Assembly: GCA_030490835.1 (NCBI GenBank)
Contig: CM059972.1
Span: 31,413,452-31,477,451 of the forward strand
Length of the DNA stretch: 64,000 nt
Reading direction: 5' to 3'
Source: Annona cherimola
Taxonomy: Eukaryota; Streptophyta; Magnoliopsida; Magnoliales; Annonaceae
Below are positions 12,001-39,300 of the stretch, piece by piece. The translations under genes were made by a program, and so were the position numbers. The notes below the pieces were generated by a model. It saw only the letters and a list, made by a program, of their open reading frames with translations, was not told where the DNA came from and did not search any database. Every line of letters starts with the position of its first letter. Within the stretch, counting starts at the first letter, position 1.

Positions 12001-15000
12001 GTTGAATGTAGAATTGGGTTTAAAGTTTTGCAAGTAAGATTAGGGTTGAGAATACCCAACTCACCTGATTTACAGCCCTTCTAGCATGTATGCACTTTTA
12101 CTCGTGTTGTAATTCATCCTCTTATTGGTATCCTAACCTGGACAGTACCAGCTTGGTCCATTTGCACGGGGCTTTCTTTAGGTCTCGCTCTGATGAAAGA
12201 ATTAGTAGTTATATTTCCTTTCTTCCATGGATTGACCATTCTATTTTACTGCAATCTATTCTAAATGGATTCTACAATATGTTACATGCAAGGGTTAGAT
12301 AAATGGTCTTCATATGTTGCTCTTCTTAGTAAGATTATTTTTCTGAGTTTTAGGGAATTCCTCTCGCTCCTCTGTGGGACTCCTACAAGGGACGGTTTGT
12401 TGGAGTGTTAAGTGCTGTGGATTTCATACTAATTCTGAAAGAGGTATGTAGAAATGTAATTCTGTTGCCTCTTGCGTTCTTTTATCATGTAACTGTGTAA
12501 TGCTTTTACCTTATAGAAAAAAAATAATTTCAGTCTTATCATTCGATAGTAAGTATGAGGTAGAGAAAACCACAAGGGGAAAAAAGGGAAAACCATGGCA
12601 ATCAATCCTCCATAAAATTCAATTCCCTGGAACTTGGTTTTCTTTCTGGTTGTTTGGTGTCTTTGCGTGATGTGGAAAAATAAAAAGAACCTATTTTAAT
12701 TGGTGGTGCAAGCTGGATATAAATGTGGCTACAAAATCTTTAGATTATAAATCATTTTCAAAGAGTGGAAAGCAGCATCTGTGGGAAAATCAATGTTATC
12801 TGTGATCAAATGCTTACTTCCAATGTAACATAATCAGAAAATTTTTCAGCTACAGAAGTACTAGGTACAAATTGTTGCTAGAATCTCTATTTCCTGCTCA
12901 TTCCGATTTCATTCAGGTCTATAATTTTACAGCCTTGTAACTCCTTAGTTGATATGCTCTGTGACTCTTCAAATTGCAGCTTGGGAATCATGGGTCAAAT
13001 CTGACAGAAGAAGAACTGGAGACACATACAATAATAGCCTGGAAAGAGGGGAAATTTCAGTTTAATAGGCAATTTGGCGGTCATTCTGGACAATTTCAAA
13101 GGCATCTAATACATGTAAGTGCTTCTTCTGATTAGAATTCAATTGCAAATTACTCGCTTCCATTTTCTTTTTTCTGCCTTCTATTATGGGATTGACAAGA
13201 TTATGTGTTAGCATATTTTATTAATTTTGTTAGCTGAAAGCCCGGTTTCTTAATTATTTTTATTTTCTTTTCAAATTGTATGGGAGAATTCGGCATGATG
13301 CTATCTGTTATCTTGTTGAATCTTTAAGTGTGGCAGGTCGAACGATCCATAATATTATTTGGGCAACATAAAATTCATAGCTGCCTTTCTTTGGTGTCAA
13401 TGTTAAGATGCCATTTATGGCTTCAGGGCCATCACATTGCACATAGATGTTTAGAACTTTAAGCCCCATGCAGCATGGAGTATAAAAGAATGTTTTGAAC
13501 TCGAGATGGTCAAAATTCTTTTTCCAGTTCAGGAGCAATGTTCATCTTATTAAATGTTTTTTAGTTCATTGCAATGGTTAAAAGTTTTACGGATAATTAG
13601 TTGCTTCTGATGCCTCTTAGTCAAATCCATATTGTCGAACCAAGCTAAAAAAATTCTTCTTGAGTGGACTTCATGTGGATTTTTCTGCATCTGCATCTAA
13701 TCAGTCATATTTTTATTTGTAAAATTTTGAGGTCTTGACTAACATTTGAACCCTAGATCTCATTTGTGTACCTAAAGTCTGCAATCTATTATTCCAGCAT
13801 TCATCTGATATTTTCTGATGTGCTTCAGTAATGATTATCCCAGAGCTATGCTGCTGAAAATTTTTTGATTGCCCTTCAGCTGAAGTCAGTTTGGTTAATT
13901 TTTAAATAATGGTAATGGATACCTTAATGCTTTACTGACTTTCACTTGTTTCGGACTGTACAGGGTGGTCCATATGATTCTCTGAAAGATCTAGCTGTGA
14001 AAATTTTGCAAAACAGGGTTTCTACAGTCCCAATTATCCATTCATCTTCACAGGATGGGTCGTTTCCTCAACTGCTACATCTTGCATCTCTTTCAGGAAT
14101 ACTCAAGTGTAAGGCTTGTTCTTGGCATGCTAATTTTTACCCATATGATGTTGCACTAATGCTGGACATTCTAATTTCCAGGTATTTGCAGGCATTTTAG
14201 ACATTCTTCCGGCTCTTTGCCCATACTACAGCAACCAATTAATGCAATTCCTCTTGGCACATGGGTTCCAAAAATTGGAGAATCAACTGGGAGACCATTA
14301 GCAATGTTGAGACGAAATGCTTCTCTGAGTTCAGCCCTCTCATTGTTAATCCAAGGTACTTTCTCTTTCTTGTGAAATCTGGATCTTTATGTTAACCAAC
14401 ATAGCATCTATTGTTATTTGCACAAAACCTGTCTCATCTGTTATGCAGATATGCCTAAATTGGTTTTCCTTGTAAACAGTCCCAAGTGTTTCTGAGACTT
14501 CGGAAGGGACAGGAGATTTTTGAAGTTATCTTGTTCTGAACGGACAATTCCTATTGCGTCTATCTTGTTGGCATTAAAGTAGACACTGAGGGATATTTTA
14601 GATTGTTCAAAGTCAACAGCATAAATGAGTGTCAGCACAAATGGGTGTCAGCTTTGTTCTTCTATTGGATTATTGGAATGTTGGTGTGTGAATGGCTAGT
14701 TCAGATCATCAGGCTATTACTTCTTTTGGCACCATGCACCTCCTGGTGATCTGAGCATGACATGACAAGCAACATGATAAACTCAAATCTGGCAATCCTG
14801 TTCTCAGCTGTAACTCTGCTCATGCAAACTTTTGGATTTCCCAAAATGTTTACTAATGGTTGTTTCTCTCTTGTAGTTTGGTCTCATGTTATCCATAATT
14901 TCCCTAGGGTTTTCGTTGCAGTGGAAATTCTCGTTGCAATTATACGTGTGTCATTTAAGTTTTGATGACACTTACGTTAACACCAAACATGCATAAGGAG

Positions 15001-16853
15001 CACATAAAGTGTATGCTCCTAGACAGGTTACTGTTAGTAACTATATTAATAGATGGAATTTTCTTCTGGATAGTAAATTTGTTTTTTGATCATGAAGCAA
15101 AGATACAAATCCATTTAAGGGGATATAATACAAAACGTCAGGCTATTAGTGGTGTCTTTGTTGGCTGGTGGATAATGATCATTTTTCTCAGCCTCATGTT
15201 AGACATCCATCACACCATTTTCTGTAGTTTGGAAGGAATGGTTGCTATTAATCAAGTCACTTTTCCCCTGTTGCAGTTATTAACTTGTTGTTTCTGAAGA
15301 TATATTTGAGGATGCTTATAGTATTTTTTTCATTCGATTTGCAGCCCAAGTTAGTTCAATACCTATAGTTGATGAAAATGATTCATTACTGGATATTTAT
15401 TCGAGAAGGTAATAATTTCTTTCCCCACCATTGTGGTTCCAATTTCTTGTTAGAAGTGTGGTGGCTTGTTGTTTGATGCTCCTTTCTGCTTCTGAAGTTA
15501 GGGATGGTTAATTGTGGTTGTTTAAAAGCTTCAGACATTTTTTCAAAATTTTAATATGTTTTTAAAATTTTTCTGACAGTGATATCACAGCTTTGGCAAA
15601 AGATCTTGTTTATGCACAGGTCCACCTTGATGAAATGAGCATTCAGCAGGTAAATTTTACAACTGCACCAAATAGTTTCACCATGATTTATTTAGGCAGG
15701 ATACCACACTTACGGGTGCACAGGGATTCACTATTACGCATAGTTACACTTTTTTCTCATCTTGTGGACTCATTGTTCCCAAGCCTAGAGATGTTTCCAG
15801 TTTGCTTGCTCTTGTGACAGAGAACATGAATTTCGAAGAACCCACTGGCATCTTTCATGGACAGACATGCTAATCTGCTTTCTGTTATCCTAGATTTGCC
15901 ATGGCACTATGTCAATGCCAGTTGCCTGGCCTGTTCACTAATGTGGCAAGTTAGTGCTTTCTGAATCATTTCCCGCTATGACTAGTATGATAGCCTTATT
16001 ATGGCTAAGGTCTTTTTACGTCCTAATCCAATGAATGGCTATAGTGCATGTCCTGGGCCTTCATCTATTTACTGGTGAGACTGGAGCCACATTATCTTTT
16101 TGGATGCCAAATGGTAACATGTTGGAAGTAGATGGCATGAAAAACTATAAAAGATATTTAAAACTGGGAAAAATTTGCTGGGATATATATTTTTTAAAAT
16201 TAGTGAATTGGATAATAGAATATCTTTTAAAGAAAATTGATGATAAAAAAGAAGCAACCAAAACAATGAGAATTGGTGTCTTTATATATAAAAAAAATTG
16301 AATCTAAAAATCAGACAGAAGTGTTCATTATTAATAATTACTGATCGGATGATCGATATTCAGGCATTGCAACTAGGACAAGATGCTGCTGCTCCTTATG
16401 GCTTTTTCAATGGGCAGAGATGCCAGATGTGTCTGCCCACTGATACTCTGCAAAAAGTGATGGAGAGGTTGGCTAATCCAGGTACATTTCTCTAAGAAAT
16501 TTTATGTTACCCTTCTTAAGTTTATTGACAATAGCAGGCCATCTGCCAATTGTCATGCATGATGATGTTGTGAGGCGGCCATTGTTTTAACTGCATAGTG
16601 AACCTCAATAGTTGACCTATGATTTATTTCATATCATTTTTTCATCCATTGTGGTAGATGCACCTTTCCGTATCATGACATATGCTTCATTGACGTATTT
16701 TGCATGAATTGCTGTTCTTTCAATTTTAGATTTCTTATTGAATTTTCTTATGGGTTTTTAGGGGTTCGGCGCTTGGTTATTGTGGAAGCTGGCAGCAAGC
16801 GTGTGGAAGGGATCATTTCTTTGAGTGACATCTTCAAGTTCTTACTTAGCTAG
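6064..16853 (+). CDS. SNF4: SnRK1 regulatory subunit, SNF4/KIN-beta-gamma type (13 coding exons)
   Basis: Regulatory subunit of the plant SnRK1 (SNF1/AMPK) kinase, which adjusts metabolism to low energy. Exons: 6064-6194, 6968-7055, 7711-7890, 9037-9171, 9263-9322, 12354-12443, 12980-13114, 13964-14108, 14182-14355, 15345-15408, 15580-15649, 16364-16481, 16762-16853. They total 1482 bp, giving 493 residues, close to my recollection of the Arabidopsis protein (about 487). All introns are GT-AG. Residues about 27-103 form a glycogen-binding (AMPK1_CBM) domain with FVWPYGG, GSFTRW and [12 protein letters not shown]. The rest is the CBS-repeat region, with [28 protein letters not shown] segments (here [15 protein letters not shown]) and the C-terminal [20 protein letters not shown]. 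Fusion of the beta-type CBM to a gamma subunit is the plant-specific architecture. I chose the start because MFAPRPSSP precedes the CBM as in homologues and upstream ATGs are short. Intron 5 (3.0 kb) is repeat-rich. Identity is very secure; individual splice sites were placed by eye. Confidence 0.95.
8052..8127. repeat. CCCCCTG minisatellite and CCA microsatellite in SNF4 intron 3
   Basis: Four tandem copies of the 7-mer CCCCCTG are followed by a (CCA)n run of about nine units. Both lie within intron 3 (7891-9036), so the proline- and histidine-rich ORFs there are artefacts. Confidence 0.9.
9323..12353 (+). other. Repeat-rich intron 5 of the SNF4-type gene
   Basis: A 3.0-kb intron. It contains two diverged direct copies of a ~220-bp segment (about 9544-9770 and 10056-10275; shared TTTAAAGCTGT-like and ATCTAAACTG words). 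It also contains a small inverted repeat at about 9782-9952 (GGTGAGCCCCA against TGGGGCTCATTTTG). 11140-12085 has AACCCAA-rich words like those in the hAT elements below, but I could not find clean ends. Confidence 0.55.
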
Positions 16854-19590
16854 TCTGCCAAGCATCTCCTCACCCTCTTTGTGGAGCTTCTGCTGAGCAG
16901 CAAAATCATCGCACTTGATTGCCTCTATTACCTACACAGACAACATGGTCAATGTCAAACAGGTCATTCTCCATCGTCTATGCTAGGATGGGCCTCTAGG
17001 ATTTCCAGTGCCTAGTCTTTTAGGATAACGGCTCTGATAGAGGTCTGGTAATGAGAGGGTGTGTAGTTCACTTTATTTTTTCCTTCCTTTATCTCCCTTA
17101 ATTATTTTTAGTTCATTGTGTTGTTGATGGTCGAGGAGCACAGACATGGAACCCACATGATTCACATTCTACCACTAACAGAAAAAGAAAAAGGAAAGAA
17201 AGGAAAAAAGCAGGAGGAAAAAAAAAAAAGCAGCTATCAAGCCATTTTAATCCTAGTGCCTGAGAGTGATACTGTCATTTTTGTTATGAGGCTGAGTGGT
17301 TCCCTGGTGGCTGGTCCTGTTCATTGCTGCCATGGGAAGAAAATGTTGTTGTCAAAGAAACATCAATTTGTTAATTTTCAGGTGAGATGCCATTTTTCGT
17401 TTCTCTTTACTACTACTACTACTACCACCATGGGAATAAAGGATTGCATCCAAGGCTTGCTGCAGCTATCTATTTCTACAAGTGGTACACACGGGTCCTG
17501 CAATCCATGCAATTTCATCATTTGACCTTGTGAGAAGAATCTGATGTTCTGGAAAGCCATATCTTTTCATTTTCCTGGAGGTCAGATGGTCGCTAGCTCG
17601 TTTTTCTTCACTGCTATGAAGATATGAAACTTACTGCTCAGGATCATCATCTGCTGTTGGGATCCCTGTGCGTTGTAGCATGACTCACATGGTGCATTAT
17701 CGTGGCAGTAAGGATCGTATGATTTGTCAGATTTAGATATGTAAGTCAATATGGGCACACCAAAGAGGTGGAAAGGAACGTGCCTCTGGACCTCACGATT
17801 GTTTGACAATCGCTTGCAATGTGAAGGGGGGGCTAACAGTCCGTATTGGTTGGACGAGTTCCACTGCGAGTAGGTATCTGGTGTCCCCCTTTTAACTCAT
17901 GTCAAACATTCCTTGAGATAGAATCAAGACCAAAGTATCCAGTATTGGTATCATTAAAGTGCCAGTTTGTAGATGCAAATCATGCGTCAGCAACCTGGAT
18001 TTGACCCGGAATTGTTAAATTGGGAGATGTTCCGTTTAGTTATTGATAGCACAACTGCATTCTAGGTAAATGCTAAATGTGATTAAACCGTGTAATTGTT
18101 TTTTCCATTTTTTGAAAAATGGAAGTGGGTTTGTGTGTTTTTTTAATGAAGGGATAATGATTTCAACATCCTTTTTCCCAAATCGACGTAGATTTCTCCA
18201 TACTTTTAGCGCATCACAAGATGAATTGGACAACATCTGAATGATCAGGTGGTCGACATTTGTGCATGAATAGGTGCATGTGTAAGAGGTCAGGATCGGA
18301 AACCAGAAACCAAACGGAGGCGTTACCTCCTAGAAAATAAAAAAACATCTATAAATCTTTAAAAATAGTAAAAAATGATATACATGTCAAATATATTTAG
18401 ATTAACAGCGGCATAAAATTTTTTCAAAAAAAAAATAAAAAAATAGATATTCGCACTTGGGTGCACCGAAGCTGTGTACCCAAGTGTACAAGATCATGTT
18501 CCAATAATATGCCTAGCATATTGTGCCCAATATATTTAGCTAAAGTGGCCATCGAGTTCGGTATCTAAAACTGGACAACGTATAAAAAAGTTACTTTGAT
18601 CATTATCTCGAATATTAAAATGGCAAAAATTTTATAAAATCGTGCCGCATCCTTTTAGGGATATCGCAGGGAAGGATGAACCTGCGTAGACTAACCATCC
18701 CAATGAGAACGTTCTTTGCATCTGTGGAGTGCATTTTCGCGTAAGAATAGAAGCTCCACAAAATCCAGACGAGTCTGTGTAGAATTATGGTCAGGCGGTT
18801 TGGGCATGTAAATGGAAACCGGTGGAAATGACTCAGGTTAAAAGACTAGAGCTTATTCAAATAAAATGTAGTCAGAAGATGACAGAGACAAAATAACACG
18901 TATAAAGATGTCAAAATGGTAGACACTAATAGAAACAGTTTATAATCATAAAGAACGATGCAACACAGCAACAGGATCTATGCCACTAAACTCCATATAG
19001 GCGGGGAACAGCTTACAATTATGATGATGATTTATTTATTGTTATGCTAATTATCATTTGGAACACCTCAAAATGACTAAACATTTGAACACCAACCGGA
19101 AAGGAACATCTCAAAATGACCTAAATTTGAATACCTATCAAAAATAGCCAACAAGGCTTGAAAGTTTGCTTCAAGAATTAATAGAATGCCGAAAATTATA
19201 AGCAAACAAAGCCACGATAACTATCTACCAGCAGAATGGCACTAGGGATGCATACAAAAAAGTTCAATACTAAACAATCGCACAGTGTTACATACATTGT
19301 CATATACAAAGGTATGACAAATCTAATTTAATTTCCAGGTTTCTCTAAATTATATATTTTTCTTTTTTCCAATACGCGCAAGACATAATCAGATGCTCAA
19401 CTAAGACAGGATTCAAGTTTTCCTCTGATCCTTTTTTTTCACTTCATGGTTGCATGAAGAAAGCTTGTGCGTCTGGTGTGCTAACTCACTGCTGCATTTA
19501 TGATTAGCCGGGCACATAAGATCCAACCAGTGTGCAAGTTTAAAGAATTTCCTTGGATTAGTTGGTAGCTGTAGCCAAATTGCTGAATCA
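16854..19590. other. Convergent 3' region between the SNF4-type and RF1 genes
   Basis: Holds the 3' UTRs of both genes; exact polyadenylation sites are not determinable. A (TAC)n run lies at about 17408-17428. A half-copy of an AT-rich foldback family, ending in a hairpin (CACTTGGGTGCAC and GTGTACCCAAGTG), lies at about 18340-18510. No further gene seen. Confidence 0.5.
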
Positions 19591-33616
<14,026 letters not shown>

Positions 33617-34161
33617 TTTTGTTTGAATTTTGGAGAGGAAGAGGGAAAGGGCAAAAAAAGAAAGGCGCGGGCAAGCTCAATCCAGATTCCAGAGCCTGTA
33701 CCTGCGGTTCGCGCCTCATCTGTCTCTGGTGACTACTCCTGTGACTTGTACGTGTGGCGATGTGGACACGTGTGCCACGGCCGTTTCATATTGCCAGTTC
33801 GCCGCTTTACGATTGCGCACGTTGCCATGCGGATGACCGCAATGCAAAACCTTCTCTTATTTATTACCATAAAAAAAAAAAATTATTGTTTTTATTTATT
33901 TGATGGATATTTGAGTTTTCATGTCAAAATTTGCATTTTTTTTTATTTTGGAAACATGCATAGAAAAAATCAAAAAATGTGAAATTTAACACAATTAGGA
34001 GGCTCATTATAGACACCCCATTTTTGAGATATTTTTGGCAAAACTAAAACATTTTGAGCCCATTGGAATGAGTTGGACGGTTTGCAAGTTTGGATTAAAT
34101 GATGCATGAGAATATGTCATTAGATTTGAAACTACATCATTTGGGCCCATTACAACAACAT
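33617..34161 (-). promoter_or_regulatory. Upstream region of the plastid RF1 gene
   Basis: About 550 bp between the RF1 start codon and the hAT-like element at 34170. GC content is higher near the gene (33660-33840) and falls to AT-rich runs beyond. No clear TATA box was identified; a promoter is inferred only from position. Confidence 0.3.
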
Positions 34162-34169
34162 CCTATGAG

Positions 34170-35034
34170 TAGGGGTGCAACTTGGGCGGGGTTCAGCCCG
34201 AACCCGGCCCGCCGAACCCGAAAAAAATACATTGTTGAAACTCTAAACTTTTCGACCCGAACCCGAATTTGCATTTATATAAAATATATAATTTATATTA
34301 TAATAATAATATATTATAATAATAACATATTATTCATGGATGGATGATGGACAACAGGAGTACGGCATGGCAGGCACGGACAGCTCATCGCCGAGACAAT
34401 CTAACATCTTAAGTGATTTCAACAAAATATCTATTCCCAATTTACATTACGATATAGGTCCAACAGTTTTTTTTAAAAAAAATTACTCTTCACGCCTTTT
34501 CTACTGAAGCCTTTTGACTAACGAAATCTTGTGATACTAAATATTAAAATTTTTTAAGATCTTTTTTTCCAACGGAAAAATTTATGAGAACTTTAAAATT
34601 ATAGTTGTAAAATAAGCTTAAAACAATAGATGAGTAAAAAAATACAATTAATGATTAATAATACAATTTTATTGACAACGTTTACACATAATCCATATTC
34701 TACTTGATACAAAGAGAATGCTCAAAACAAGTTTCTTTCTTTCTACTCTTAAGCGGTATTTGAATTTTTCTTAATTTCATACAATAAATTGTTTTTTAAA
34801 CTTTTTTATATAATAGATTTGTGATAAAAAAAATTATATATAAGATGAGTAACAAAGACATATTAATAGAAGATGTCAACCCGAAACTCAATCCGAGCCC
34901 GAATTTCAAAAATAGGGTTAGGGTTGAGGTTTACAAATAGGGTTAGGGTTAAGGTTAGGGTTGAAGTTTTACAAATAGGGTTAGGGTTGAGGTTGAGGTG
35001 AACCCGAGTTTCATGAGCCCGAGTTGCACCCCTA
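34170..35034. mobile_element. hAT-type non-autonomous element C with telomere-like repeats
   Basis: Starts TAGGGGTGCAACTTGGGC and ends GCCCGAGTTGCACCCCTA, inverted repeats of about 18 bp with one or two mismatches. Flanked by a perfect 8-bp duplication CCTATGAG (34162-34169 and 35035-35042). 865 bp. Near its right end, 34912-34995, it carries AGGGTTAGGGTTGAGG-type repeats. No transposase ORF. Confidence 0.88.
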
Positions 35035-35042
35035 CCTATGAG

Positions 35043-36340
35043 ATTAGATGGTCCAGTTCATTAAAAACGAGGTGCATGTGCATGATTCTCTGTGCTATAG
35101 CGGAGTACCAAGAGAAGCAACTTCGTCTCCCCAAATCGAAGCTCTTCCCATGGCTGCTTGTGCGATCTCCTCCCACAGCCACTAGACGACCGATTAGAGT
35201 CGTTCACAAGGTTGACGGCGTGCACAACACTGCCCGTCTTCTCCGGCACAATCCCATTTCCACATCTCCGGCAAATCAACCTTCAAAGTTGCGTCTAAAA
35301 CCCATCTCCACCGTGGCTATTGTTGCCGCATCGCCGCTCACCTCTGCCCAACCTTGATTTCGGTAGCAACTTCCATGGCAGCGTCTCCAACCGCATCCAT
35401 CTCTCCTCCAAATTTGGCATCGTCAAACCCACCACCCAAGCACCATCACCACTGTCACACTACTGACTCAGCCACCCGACGCTTGACGTAGATCCAAGTC
35501 GACACTGGCCAAGGTCAAGTCCGCCATCTCTCCTCTGATCCAAGCAACTGCAAATCCGTCGCTGGCGTCCTCCATTCAAGCAGCCCACCGCCATTCATGG
35601 TCGCGGCAAAGACGCACTGCGAAACCCATCAGCCACAACACTTCCCAGAGACGATCTCTAACGTCCAGCTCATTGCTTGCACCAAGCAAAATTTCTTGAA
35701 GACAAAGTAATGGAGAGCAGCGGATTACCCGGACATTCATCATGATCTAAGGAAGCACAGGAATACCTGTTACGTGCCTTGCCCCACACTATTGGCTAAT
35801 GAAACTATGTCACGTCAGTAGTCCCTTGCCAAATGAGTAACGACTACAAATATCGACCCCTTCCCGGCATTTACACACACAATAAGCTCTATGCGAGCAA
35901 GGGGAGGAGACACTGTGCTTTGTTCTTTATTTTGCTCAACTCCTGTCTTCCTTCATTTCCTTCTTCCTCCTCTGTTAAAATCCTATTGCCCGAGCAATTT
36001 AGAAAATACCCAAAGCCCTAGTCTAGCAACACATGTTCTAGTCCTCTGAAAAATGCACTATTTATTTTTATCATACCATAGCATATGAATTGCTTGTAAC
36101 TCATATATCTGTTTATGTAAACCGATACCATAGCATATGAATTGCTTGTAACTCATATATCTGTTTATGTAAACCGGTACTTTGTCGATACAATATTTGA
36201 GTTCTAATCTCTCTAAAAAGATTAGTGACAACTCCCTTTTTATTTTTGTTGTTATTTTTATTTTAATGTTTTAATTTTTATTTATTGCAATAACATCTAT
36301 TGTAGCGCCTACTGCTTGCGAAAGGAGCGCTACACTCATA
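35043..36340. other. Unrecognised GC-richer block, possibly an old LTR
   Basis: 35090-35700 is GC-rich with many CATCTCC/CACC words but no sustained coding frame. It is followed by promoter-like sequence, a perfect 52-bp tandem duplication (36073-36124 and 36125-36176) and a short hairpin (TGTAGCGC at 36301-36308, GCGCTACA at 36327-36334). The layout resembles a solo LTR, but I could not define both ends. Confidence 0.35.
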
Positions 36341-39300
36341 TATTCATAAAAAAACCAACACTAAAAAATATCGAATAAATTCAAAAAGATTAAATTTTAC
36401 AGGATGCTAGAACAAGGCGGAGGCACACATTTATTTATCAAAAAAACTAGACATAATTTTTTATGGGCGACAGGCTGACAGTGTGAGAAATGTAACCTGC
36501 ATATATTGTATATTTTCTTTCATTATAATCTTTCTTTTCTCTATTTCCTGTGTATTACATATAATTTTATACTGACATTTACAATTTTATATCCTGAGAA
36601 ATAATTAGCATTATACGTTTATATTAATTAATCCATTTTTATTTGAAATAATTAGCCTTATCTTTTTTATATTGATTAATCGATTTTATTCGTTCTACAT
36701 TACATTTTTTTTATTGCAATACGTCGAGGGCTATCCTTTCGATTGTTGCGAACTTCCAGCCCGCTGCTTGAAAGCATCGTCCAACTTTCTTTCGAGCCCA
36801 GCCCACAGATTGAGTTTCTTAAATGTCTGCAAGCGGAACCCACTTTCGCTGCTTGGAAAATAGAAACAGTGAATACGATGGGAGGGCTGACATATTTTAT
36901 ATTTTTTTGACATTTTTTTATATAATTTTCAATCTAAGTGTATTTAACGTATGTATCAATTTTTATCATTTTTAGAGTATTTTAGATATTTATTTTTTAT
37001 TTTTAAAAATCAGTGGCATTTTAAGTAATTTAAAACTATATATATGACGAGACAACTGCAAATATCCATTTTTAAAACCATATTTTATGAGACTTTTTTA
37101 AGTGCATCCGGGTGTATTTAACATATTTTATTTTTTAAAATTTTGTTATGCAATTGTTAATCTAGGTTTATTTAACATGTATATAAATTTCAGGAATAAT
37201 TTTATGAACCGGATTTCATAGAAATAATTTCATGAACGGGATTTCATAGAAATAATTTCGTGAAACCTTTTTTCATTTTTGAAATATTGATTCTTGATAA
37301 AAAAAAAAATCAAAATTTTTCATTGTATTCTACACCAATTGTTTGACTAAGAGACTAAGTTTAATCCCAATTCAATATACGGATAGCCACATTGGCTCAA
37401 AAATAAGTGCATTGATGTGTAAATTGTGAAAAATGCTTAGATCAATTCACACATATATTAAAATGTAACAATACTTTATAGGATAATTTATCTACATATT
37501 ATTGATATTTTAGATGGATGTCGAAAATATTACTTTAAAGTTGATATTTTAATATTGAACTATTTTATTAAGTTGATTTTACACATTTACATATGAGACC
37601 CACATACAGTGAAATTAAAAATAAAAGAGTTTTCAAGATACTATAAATAATGCTAAATACAATAGATAGAGTGGATTTTCTATCAACCATCAAGATTTTA
37701 AAAATGGAGGGAGTTTTATAGAAAAGGGGTTTCATAGAAGCGTGCCCGTATAAATTTTTACCAATTTTGAATATTTTTATATATTTTTTGGATTTTTGTA
37801 GAACCAATGGCAGTTTCTTAATTTGTAAATTGCTAAAACCAGTGACACTTTTGCAAATTACGAAACTGCCGCTGGTTTTAAAAAAATCTAAAAAAATTCA
37901 AAATTAGAAAAAATTTATATACATGCTAAATAAACTTAGATTAAAATTTTTTATAAAAAAATCAAAGAATTATGAAAAATATGTTTTTGCACCCAAATGC
38001 ACCTGCACTGAGTGGGCCTGGGTGCACCATATCGGTGCTCTATATTTATTAGCCTTTCTTCCTACTTAAATGTTCTCCAAAGCAAGATTAATAGAATATC
38101 AACTACTTATGAATAGAGACTTTAATCATTTTTATTTATAAATTTAATTGAACATATAAACTAGATTTCATGTCAGAATCGCAACTTCTCCACGTAGTTA
38201 GATCAATGGGGAAAATAAACAAAAATATTCGTAATTTTCCTATTTCTAATCGTAACTTTTAATTTAAAATATTAAAATAATCCACAAAAATTTGGTGAAA
38301 TATCTTGGCCTCTCATTGATATCCTCCACTAGGGAGTTGATGTATGATGGAATTCAGTTTCATGAAAATTCGTTTTCCAAAAAGTTTTTTTTTTACCTAT
38401 ATTTTCCAAAAAAATAAAAAATAAAAAATTTCCACGACAGTCTTATTTAACGATGCTTGGAACAATTTCATACGGTCACCGGAGGGGAATAATTACATTG
38501 AGGGCTTAAATGTAAAGTATATCATGCTTTTTTATACAGATCAAAGTTACGCATTGCATTTACTAATGTTATTTATGATACCCAAAATACTGTGCCTGGA
38601 TTTTTCACTCAAATAAATTGTTCTTTTAATGTATTTGATATTTTAATTTCTCAAATTATGCTTTTTAATTTTCTAATTTTTAAAGAAATTATGAACCATT
38701 TAATATTTGTTATTGTTTATATTGTCAAAATTTACTTTCTTGATAGTTCCAAAAGTTAACACGTTTTGAGGGGGAACTCAAACCTATTGAATTTAAAATA
38801 TATATATAAAATAATTTCCAACACATTTTTTTTGACATCTTAAACGAGGATTATGGATAAATGTTACAAATATTTTAGACTCAAAAGACACTATTTAGAA
38901 TTAAAATAACAATGTGGCGCACGGACACATCAGTCGCATGAGACGGTAACCCTCGTATAAAATCAATTATATTTTAACTTGTTGCGATTTTAAAATATAT
39001 AATTTTCTAGCTCTGCCTTTTTATTTTAAATATATTGATTATTGATGCAAAATATAATCTATTTATTATATTTACCATAATTTACTTTGCTAATGAATCA
39101 AGTTTCATCTAAATAAATTATATTCATAGATTATATTTGCTTTAAAATAAATATATTTATCTGTGAATTAGGAAAAATAATTTGATCCATTTATATATAT
39201 AGAAAATAATCAAATAACAATCTAAATGATGTTAAATACAAATAAATAAAATAAAATTTGCGCCGATTATCAAAATATGAAAGGTTGGCCACCAGGATGC

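Noticed and set aside
11140..12085. A further hAT-type element in SNF4 intron 5
   Set aside because: AACCC-rich words and weak AGAAGGG ends exist, but no matching 8-bp duplication was found.
34912..34995. True interstitial telomere tract
   Set aside because: Repeats are few and degenerate and lie within exact transposon borders.
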